From Conoideocrella luteorostrata (lineage: Eukaryota; Ascomycota; Sordariomycetes; Hypocreales; Clavicipitaceae), in contig JASWJB010000131.1 in the NCBI GenBank assembly GCA_032433595.1, forward strand, positions 1 through 64,000: DNA of 64,000 nucleotides, given 5' to 3'. Position 1 is the first letter of the stretch, and every line of letters begins with the position of its first letter. Made by a program: the position numbers and the translations under genes. The notes under the pieces were generated by a model that saw only the letters and a list, made by a program, of their open reading frames with translations, did no database searches and had not been told where the DNA came from. This document shows positions 56,510-64,000 of this stretch, piece after piece.

Positions 56510-59306
56510 CCTTGGCAATCAGGATGTTGAACAAGAACAAGGATTACTCTGTAGACGGTGATAGAGATAGCGAATTCTTCAACATACACGACGAGGCATT
56601 CGCGGGGGTGATGCTGCAGCTTTAAACGGGAGCTGTCCGATCCGTCGCCTACAGTACTTTGATGGCGTCCGGGGTGATGACTTGAAATACAGCAGTAACT
56701 AGCACCTCTGTGGAAATGATCCGCTGTCCCTGCTCAATCCACTCCGTCCATCCGTGACAGCCATTTGCCCCTTCGTACACCCACGCCGCCACGCCGCCGC
56801 TCCGCGCCACGCGATGTCGGGTGTCGTCCGTTGCTGGCAGAGGACAACTGGGTGATGAGCAAGGAGCGGCATGAACCCGTCGAGAATCGCGCCGCCATTC
56901 GTCACATGAACTAACCGAGCCTCGGCAGGCTCTAGAGCTGCGCGAATCGTCGACACCGGGTATTCAGGCAGCCAGTTGACTCTGCTTATTGCGCCGGACA
57001 CAGACAGATGAGTGCTGCTTCTATATTTTGTTTCACAATGATCCAAATGCATCGTCATTTTCGTCCGACTCGCCGCAAATCCGGATTTGTGAAACTGCGG
57101 ACAGCTCGGAATACCCAAAGCTGCTGTTCCAACGCTCGACCCTAACGGTGACGACCTCACAGCATCTATAACTGCAAGATCTCGATGCACTCTCGCCTAC
57201 GCTCCTGCCGTCAACTATCCTCTCCTATAACCCGCTCTTATCAAAATTTCTCAGCTCATATCTTCAAATTTACTTCCGCTTCCGTTTTTTTCCTTTATCA
57301 GAAACAGGGCATTGTATGGACTTACCATAGATTCCACGTATGTAATTCCAAGACACACGTTAGACGACTAACTTCCAGTATAGTGCTTGCAATCGCTCCG
57401 ACCATCCGGAAAGCTACCTCAAATTTTGACGCGTATGTAGACAGTTTTATCTGAGAAGGCGCATTCAGTAGCCACGTTGTTGCACGGCTATCCGAATAGT
57501 TCGACTACTGCGCCACCATGTCCGCCGTTGAATGATGATTGAGACTTGGCCACACGTTCTCCGATAGAGAACTATAATGGTCCAGTATAAGCTGTGGTCC
57601 AAGCTCCTGTAGACTGTAAATTGAAGTCCCGCTTCGAACCTTGGCTGAACTTGCTTGGTAGACACTGCTCGTTTGATTGACACTATGGGAACCATACGTG
57701 AGAATCTCGTCTGGAGGAGCCAGCGCATTCAAAGCAACGGCCGCTCTCGATATAAATGCATTGTAATGAGTGTCTGGCGTAGCCGGCTGAGTATCTATAA
57801 GATTAGAACAAGTCAATGCAGGCCGCGTCACTTGTAGGTAGAGTTTATCATCTCCACTCCAGAATTGTCGTAGAAGATGTTCGTTTGCATGTTATTGGCG
57901 CGTTGGTGGTTGCGTGTGAAACTTTTGTAGGTGATGCGGGAGTTCATGTTGCAGTTGCCAGTTTCATCGTCGCGACAACGTCGCGAGGTAGTAACTCAGG
58001 CTATTTCCAGGACAACAATACCTATGGTACATCAACATCAATATTACATGAATAAAAAACATAAAAAATTGGTCCGTGTTTGGACTCATCTTATAATAGA
58101 AAACACATTAAGTGCCGCCTATACCCCAGAGAATATTAATTATTTCGCAGTAATAGATTCGCGGATTTGCGGATTTGCGTTGGTGGCAGCGTGTGGCGGA
58201 CGTTCGTGCTTGCGCCCGTGGCTGCGTTCGCCGCAACTTGCAAATTCACTGCATCGTTGTAGTCAAATTCTGAATGGATCAGAGTCTGCCTAGCACATGA
58301 CTAGTAAACCCTTTACCTTATTCGCGATATAAAACTGAGTGATTGATCGCACTAAGCCAGAAAACTCTGAGGCTTCGTATTCCCCTCCGTCGGCGCCTCT
58401 CTTATACGGAGCAGCGTCGGATTTACTCCGCTAATTTGATCCAGCGACTCAATATCCACTAACAGTTTTCTCATAGACCAGATTCTCAATCCTTTGAACA
58501 GGTTAGAGACTACGTCTAGGCAGCTAGCAGTGGAAACATACTGAGATTGAACCAGACAGCACTGCGTCTTAGTACATGGACGAAATTACAGTAACTGTTT
58601 TGGCGGCCCTGGATATATTTTCGGCGGCAACTAAAAAGGACAAGTATATAACTAAAATGTTCGGGAGACAAACCACACATGTCATTTGTAACATGGTTTG
58701 CTCTTCAAGACGTAGATGATTCTGCTACACGGCCTTTGGCTAATACCCAACCTTCAGCGGAAATCCTCTTTTCACAAATAACAACAACAATCTATTAACT
58801 TAGAGTCACATAAAACCCACTAGCCAAGACCTGAACTTGGGAATTATCCTGAACACGGCCCGAGTCGACTTTCCCTCTACTTGCTATAAAAAGCATACAT
58901 AGCTTCGTTTGTCTCAATGCGGGGAAACCAAATCCATGCCCATGTTCCCCTGCATCATTTTTTTGCCTGATTCAATACGCCTCGAAATTTCGACTTCATT
59001 CTAGCGACTTGGTCATTCATTCTGTTTCTGCAGGTGGCACTTTCAGCGTATTTAAAAAAAAAAAAAAAAAAAGACCGAGGAAGCCATTTAAGTGGCCGTC
59101 GGACGGCTTTGTTTGCGAGGGCACGTCAGTCGGATCATAGAGCGCGTTCAAGTTCGATACAATCCTACGCTGCCCATTCATCCTCGGCTTTGAGTGTTCA
59201 GTCCGTAAGTCGTTTTCTCCATCTGACATCTCATCCTCCCAGAATGGCCGATAGGTGCCACTTGCGTGCCCCGTCCGCTACCTTCATTCGACTCTTCTCC
59301 TTCATG
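56510..59306. other. 2.8 kb gene-poor region
   Basis: No gene can be supported. Minus-strand frames at 56699-57190 (no ATG start) and 57505-57831 look protein-like in places but have no recognisable domain or clear splice structure; the second could be the end of a decayed gene. A 19-base A run lies at 59054-59072. Confidence 0.4.
59054..59072. repeat. Poly-A tract (19 bases)
   Basis: Uninterrupted run of A on the plus strand (T on the minus strand), about 240 bases beyond the stop codon of the acidic-tailed protein gene. Confidence 0.85.
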
Positions 59307-60419
59307 CTACTCTTCCCCGACTAACCCAAAATAAGCTTCCATGTCTGTTAATTCCTCATCAGATTCGAATTCGTCCTCGATGTCGTTGTCGCTATCGCTA
59401 TCATCGTAGGCAGCCAACTCCATACCGTGGCCAGCCCAGATGGATGCGGGACCGTTGTTGATGGGCTCTGCATTATCCACGTGCAACGTCAGGTTCTCTT
59501 CAGTGTACAAGTCTTGCGATGCGCACTGCTCGGCCACTTCGCTGATCGAGCCCCCTCGCTTTTCAATCGGTTTCTTGGCCCGAAACGATACCGTTGCAAT
59601 GTAATATTCAATATGCCCCGATGTCGTCACGTCACGGACCCAATGACGACTGTGCCATGTGCCTTCCCCTCGCCATTCGGTGATTTTAGCGGCTCCGGGA
59701 GTGGTATCCGGATAGAGGACAAGACCGTCAGGCCTCTTGAAGAACCACCGCTCGGCCATCTGGGCAGCAATGCTGTTGATCTGATCCTGCTTCCGTTTCA
59801 GCGACTCCAGTTCAATGTTGACTTGAGATACACTATCCGGTAGGTTTCGGGAGAAGTCCGAGATCCAATCACCACGAAAGATTAAAGGGTCGTCATTTTC
59901 CCAGTACCACCAATCGGTATGGCGAATAGTAAGTGTTATTATGCGAGGACGCAAAAACGGCGTTTGCATCAACCTTGCTAAATGGCCCTCCTCAAGCATG
60001 TACATCTGCGCAAAGACGTGAAGGTAGTCCAAGTCGAGCTTTCCTTCGCTTCCGGAAACCCTCAAGCCGGCCAGATCGGATTGAAGTTGGTCTTTCCGGA
60101 AGTGTCGAGGTGCACGATCTACAGCCGTCAACCAGAAAGTTTGTTCTCTCAGTGTGAACGGCATGTACCAGCACTCCTTGTATATAGCTCGACATGTTCG
60201 TAGAAGTTCGGTGTCCGTTCGCCTTTTAGAAAAGTATGACGGCCTTGTGTAGCATGTTTTCTTGTCGTAGCAGTTTTCTTCGTCTTCGTAGTCAGTCAAG
60301 GTGAAGGCGAAGATGGCGGCCCTCAACTCACAAGGCAGCTTCGCGAAGAGTGGCGAAGAAGGCTGTGGGTCGGTTGAGCCGGTCGGGCCAGAGCAGATGC
60401 TGAAATAAACGTCAGACAT
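59307..60419 (-). CDS. Conserved fungal protein with acidic C-terminus
   Basis: Single-exon gene of 370 residues. The N-terminal part (FAKLPCELRAAIFAFTLTDY) resembles an F-box or 2EXR-like start and is followed by RRTDTELLRTCRAIYKECW, a pattern common in fungal hypothetical proteins. The C-terminal 40 residues are very rich in Asp and Glu. There is no signal peptide or membrane segment, so it is probably cytosolic or nuclear. If F-box-like, it may be a substrate adaptor for ubiquitin ligase, but that is not shown. The ATG at 60419 is the first ATG; the longer frame upstream begins only with a TTG. Confidence 0.72.
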   Translation of the reverse strand: MSDVYFSICSGPTGSTDPQPSSPLFAKLPCELRAAIFAFTLTDYEDEENCYDKKTCYTRPSYFSKRRTDTELLRTCRAIYKECWYMPFTLREQTFWLTAVDRAPRHFRKDQLQSDLAGLRVSGSEGKLDLDYLHVFAQMYMLEEGHLARLMQTPFLRPRIITLTIRHTDWWYWENDDPLIFRGDWISDFSRNLPDSVSQVNIELESLKRKQDQINSIAAQMAERWFFKRPDGLVLYPDTTPGAAKITEWRGEGTWHSRHWVRDVTTSGHIEYYIATVSFRAKKPIEKRGGSISEVAEQCASQDLYTEENLTLHVDNAEPINNGPASIWAGHGMELAAYDDSDSDNDIEDEFESDEELTDMEAYFGLVGEE

Positions 60420-61311
60420 TTTTTTTTCTTCTATGCTCTTGAGCAAAAAAAGAAAGGTATGATCTCGAGATGGATTATTTGATGACAACGGATGAATATG
60501 GACAATGCCTTTATACCAGACAATGCGGAGTAAAGGTTCAAGCAAACATGCCGTGATTCCACTTTTTCATAAGCTGCAGCCTCAGCCCCGTGCGTGACCT
60601 GGCCGCCAATGAGCTCGCTGAGATTGTGAGCCTCATTTTCGGAATGCAGGGCTAATTAGGGTGTAACACGAGATGCGAGTGACAAGCCTGTTCACCTGAA
60701 TGGATGTGCCCGCAGCCGGCGGAGACAAACAAGGTTAAGGCCGAGCATCATCAGAAACGGGATGAATTTTGGCATGCCTTCGAAAATCCTCCACGCTGGC
60801 AAGCTTATAAAACTTTGTACTGCAAACTGTAGGCAGCGAGAAATATTCGTTGGTATATGCTGTGATCGGCGGCCCATCGTCTGTACGTACACATTTGCGG
60901 GGCAAGCCTATTGTCTCTTGAGCCGGCACGCATGGCAAGGTTAGGCAGCGTAAAAAAAAAAACCACCCAAGCATGCGCCATGCCCGGATTAGGATATGAG
61001 GCACAATTAAGATGCAGCTTGTTGGGTGAACACGGCGGTTCTGGCTAATGCTGACGTTGAGGTGGGATTTGCTCTATATTATTGGTTTAATGACCTCTGG
61101 TTGGCAATCATATCAGCATACAAGTCGATGATGACATACGTTTTATGCTATTGCTGGAGACTAATGAGATCAAGTGATGTTACTTTGCTAACAGCTATGT
61201 ACAGATATAACCGGAATATATACAATTGAAAATAAGAGAGAAAAAGAAGGTCAGTGCGTTCCTTTTAGACCTATGTCCATCAGGTCAAAGTAACCAAAGC
61301 GCACCAGCGGT
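60420..61311. other. Intergenic
   Basis: About 0.9 kb between two minus-strand genes. It includes the promoter of the acidic-tailed protein gene, with a T-rich run directly before its start codon, and a short A run near 60950. No supported gene. Confidence 0.45.
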
Positions 61312-62013
61312 TTAAGCATGGCAACTGCTGGCAGCAAGCGTCCAACCAGTGAGGCGGTTGGCAATGTCGGACGCATAGCAAGGTGTGCTTCCCAGTCCAT
61401 TGTTCAGATTACTGTAATCAGCGGAGCCGCTGTTGTACAGACGGCCAGCAGCATAGAAGCTTCGGCTGCCGTTATCACCAGTGGCTCCCTGAGCCCGGCT
61501 AAGCAGCTGCTTCAGGCCATCGCCGTATGGTGTGCCGGCAACACCGTCACTGATCATCTGCGTGACCTGGCTGCTGGGGCATGGATTGGCATTGGCACAA
61601 GTACCGGCGCCGTTATGAGATTGCATCAGCCCGGGGTTCACAACTCCATTGTTCGTGGTAGGCACCCGGACGCAGCCCTTGCTCTCCTGCATCATGACAG
61701 CCAGAATATAGCGGTTGTCGACGCCTGTTTGAGATGCCAACTGCTGAATGGCGGAATTGATGGCGCTGATTTCGTCGCCCGAGTCGTTGGCGCCCCAGCC
61801 GTTCCAGCCGCAGGACTGCTGCATCAGAGGAACGTTTGCGCTCCAAAGGTCGGCCCACGAACCCCATCGATCTTGCGATGGCCAGCCAGCTGAAGTAGAG
61901 CCGTCACCCTGGTAGAAGGTGTACCTGTCCGCGATGGCAGCACGCCTGGTAGCCGGTAGGCCTGCTACAACGGCGGCGAAGAAGGCGGTGGTGATGGCGG
62001 TTTTTCCAAACAT
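61312..62013 (-). CDS. Secreted lysozyme-like (transglycosylase fold) protein
   Basis: Single-exon gene of 233 residues. A signal peptide (MFGKTAITTAFFAAVVAGLP) is followed by a domain with a conserved VMMQESKGCVRV segment, whose Glu is the expected catalytic acid of lysozyme/SLT-type folds, and NPGLMQSHNG, matching the GLMQ motif of soluble lytic transglycosylases. Paired Cys suggest disulfides. Such fungal enzymes cleave peptidoglycan and are secreted, probably against bacteria. The ATG at 62013 opens the signal peptide. Length and composition are normal for these small fungal enzymes. Confidence 0.83.
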   Translation of the reverse strand: MFGKTAITTAFFAAVVAGLPATRRAAIADRYTFYQGDGSTSAGWPSQDRWGSWADLWSANVPLMQQSCGWNGWGANDSGDEISAINSAIQQLASQTGVDNRYILAVMMQESKGCVRVPTTNNGVVNPGLMQSHNGAGTCANANPCPSSQVTQMISDGVAGTPYGDGLKQLLSRAQGATGDNGSRSFYAAGRLYNSGSADYSNLNNGLGSTPCYASDIANRLTGWTLAASSCHA

Positions 62014-63869
62014 CTTTGTAAGTGGCGATGCGGGTTCAAGTATGTAATGAGAAAATATGTACAAGTAGTAAGTAAGTAGTTGACAGAAGTAAAGGAATGT
62101 GTGCGCTGAAGGCTGAATGAGAGGATAGGACTTGTGTGCCGAGTGTCAGAGCTCCTTTTTGATCAGGAACTGGCAACATTTATATATTTCTGTTTCTCTC
62201 TCTCTCTCTCTCTCTCTCTCGCCGGAGCAGGCCCCCAAATCGTACTATCTCCCACTTTACAGCTTCTGACCAAAGCGGGACTATTGAGCATAGCTTACAT
62301 TAATCAGGGGCAAGTGTATCATATCCAAAGCAAGGTGACATTTACGCCTCGATGCTCGGTTCGTCCGATCCTTCGATGGGGTTGGACACAACCTTCTGAA
62401 GCATCTGGCGAGAGTCTCCCGGACATGGCAGCCCATCCTTGCTTAGATGTCGTGGGCGCGGGGAGTGTTTCCCCGGTTGTAGGATTGCGGTCTCCAATTG
62501 GGTGGGTGGTATGGGCCTAGCTGGGATAGGCAATTTGGGATCTCATTTTGCAGGGGAAGCTGGGCATTTGCTGCTTGGAACTTGGACGATTCGGGACATT
62601 GGCCCGGATTGGCAGCAGCAAGGCTCCGAGGGAGCCGCGGACAAACAAGAGTTCGCATCAGTCTTCTAAGGCTGTAATTTTGAATAGCAGGAGAGAGATT
62701 GACACGACACTTCGCAGTTGATGATTATGGTCTTTTTAAAAGATAAAAAAATTCTTTCAGTTAAAAGAAGGCTACTGTGCTCATCAAGGCCATCTCCTGC
62801 GAGATATCTTGTAAGTGAAGCACAAATGCAGGAACTTTACCCGGCAGTCCGCTACCCCTGCGGACCGCTAGTTGGTGGTTAGTCCCTTTGAGGCAAGCCA
62901 TGGTTGATTCAGATTAGGAGTAGACAACCACTAGGATGCCAGCAAGTCAACGTTCCATCACCCAAAGGGCTTTCGTGGCGGCCGCCATGGCCAGGCCGCT
63001 TACCTGAATTAGGAGGGTCGAGGAGCAATAAATACGCGGAAAGCAGCCGAGAAGTCCTTGAATGGAAGCACAGGCTCAGGCGCCGCCGGCGACCCCCACG
63101 ACGCCGACATTTGTCGCCAGTCATTTTTCCCGCGTTCCTGGCTGCCGGTTATTGGCAGGAGTCCGAACCTCTATTACAGAAAGCGAGAGGCGTCGGCCGA
63201 TACAATATCGCTTGATGCCGGCGCAGCACAAGTTTCAGTTGTGATTGCGTGCATTCGCTGGGTGTATCAGCGGCACGACGAATAATCTACTTGGACTCTC
63301 TCCTTACAGTTCTCATATATGCAATATCAGAGCTGGTGCAAGAGGGTCTGAGAGGGATCTGCTTGGAATCCTCGAGGGAATCAAGGTGTAACCTGCGCAT
63401 CAGTCGGCTAATGAAAGAGCGTCCATGCGGGGGGGAATTAGACACGGCCAACGAAGGCTACCGGTTCCTCCGAAACTTCGAGAAGTTAAGTGAGAGTCTC
63501 GTGCCATCGACTTGCTTCCTCCTGACCTGATGGATGAGGTGCAACCTTACACCGGCTAAACAGTTGTCAGTTTATCATCTTGACATGTACTAACTACAGC
63601 TGCAGCTGGATTGGGAGCAACCCAAACAGGCAGTACCTTGGGCTATTTATTGCCGAGTTGCGCAACGATCTGCGGTGCTACGAGACACGTTACCGCACCA
63701 CGGTCGCATGGCCGATCTGCCGCAACACCAATACACAAGCTAACGGCCGGCAAGTCATACATACATGCAGCGCGATCATTGATCCGACTCTATATTATAT
63801 TTTACTCATTAATGTGCGGGGGCTAGTCCCAATTCACAATGATATGTAGTATGGTACTCATTTCGTCTA
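62014..63869. other. Intergenic
   Basis: About 1.85 kb without a supported gene, between the lysozyme-like gene start and the stop codon of the partial gene at the right edge. It includes a CT microsatellite at 62196-62220 in the lysozyme gene promoter. Confidence 0.45.
62196..62220. repeat. CT microsatellite, about 12 units
   Basis: Uninterrupted CT dinucleotide run on the plus strand (GA on the gene's sense strand), about 185 bases upstream of the lysozyme-like gene's start codon. Such tracts often lie in fungal promoters; a regulatory role is not shown. Confidence 0.85.
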
Positions 63870-64000
63870 CTACAAGATCTCCTCAGGCTTTACATCTACC
63901 CAATTCTTGTCCGCCCAGACCGGCAGACCCTCCTTCTTCTGAGCCTCGGCAAAGTCCGTTCTCATCTTCGTAATCTGCTGGTAGTACTTTTCCTTGCGGT
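63870..64000 (-). CDS. C-terminal end of a gene continuing beyond the window
   Basis: Minus-strand frame open from the right edge to TAG at 63870-63872. The visible 43 codons include KYYQQITKMRTDFAEAQKKE and end in WADKNWVDVKPEEIL. Lys/Glu-rich helical character and an uninterrupted frame suggest a real protein end. The family cannot be named from this part. Confidence 0.6.
   Translation of the reverse strand, partial: RKEKYYQQITKMRTDFAEAQKKEGLPVWADKNWVDVKPEEIL

Noticed and set aside
56699..57190. 163-codon minus-strand frame
   Set aside because: The first codon is GTG, there is no ATG near the start, and the region is the promoter of the hydroxylase gene.
57505..57831. Minus-strand frame that reads partly like protein
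   Set aside because: No family recognised and upstream continuation is broken by stops; could be a decayed end of a gene but support is too weak to call.
1..64000. tRNA, rRNA, CRISPR and attachment sites
   Set aside because: Reading for B-box-like sequences, rRNA motifs and regular spaced repeats found nothing that holds up; a dedicated tRNA scan would be needed to exclude single tRNA genes.

Overview
This window looks like nuclear chromosomal DNA of a filamentous ascomycete (Pezizomycotina). Protein-coding genes are cut by short GT-AG introns of about 48-132 bases. Gene families are typically fungal: Zn2Cys6 regulators, a CYP52-type P450, histidine acid phosphatase, secreted lysophospholipase B, an AltA1-like secreted protein and DUF3712/DUF7907 proteins. 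The overall flavour suggests Sordariomycetes, perhaps Hypocreales, but that is an impression and not a proof. No rRNA, tRNA, CRISPR array or bacterial operon was seen.

Layout. (1) 0.7-10.2 kb: Zn2Cys6 regulator, a secreted agmatinase running towards it, MATE and MFS transporters on the other side of the agmatinase, then a type I membrane protein. This could be a small agmatine/polyamine or toxin-export neighbourhood. (2) 10.2-13.9 kb: no convincing gene. (3) 13.9-22.2 kb: AAAP amino acid transporter, secreted TAP-like serine hydrolase, wax-synthase-like O-acyltransferase, and a second Zn2Cys6 regulator broken by an in-frame stop. (4) 22.2-34.8 kb: gene-poor, relic-rich stretch. It holds inverted repeats, a secreted AltA1-like protein, a hydroxylase-dehydrogenase fusion with a probable frameshift, and decayed pieces of a chitin-binding module, an unidentified gene and a WD40 repeat. 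(5) 34.8-49.5 kb: lysophospholipase, seven-helix membrane protein, lactonase-type metallo-hydrolase, DUF3712 protein, histidine acid phosphatase and DUF7907 secreted protein. (6) 49.7-56.5 kb: three minus-strand genes suited to lipid oxidation: an AidB-like acyl-CoA dehydrogenase (broken by a stop codon), a CYP52-like P450 and a fatty acid hydroxylase/sterol desaturase. (7) 56.5-64 kb: conserved acidic-tailed protein, secreted lysozyme-like protein, and the C-terminal end of one more gene at the right edge.

Genes working together. Many products are secreted or in membranes (agmatinase, TAP-like hydrolase, lysophospholipase, phosphatase, lysozyme-like enzyme, AltA1-like and DUF7907 proteins, five transporter or multi-helix proteins), which fits an organism that feeds on or invades other organisms. 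The most striking non-gene signals are a 9-base motif, TACGGAGTA, seen by eye 14 times, always outside the called genes, and a 74-base palindromic element present twice whose copies differ almost only by transitions. Several broken reading frames carry TAG or TAA stops that a single CpA-to-TpA change could have made, so RIP-like (repeat-induced point mutation) mutation is a plausible common cause. No clearly new multi-gene system was found. The best candidates for a second look are the hydroxylase-dehydrogenase fusion, the palindromic element and the 9-base motif.
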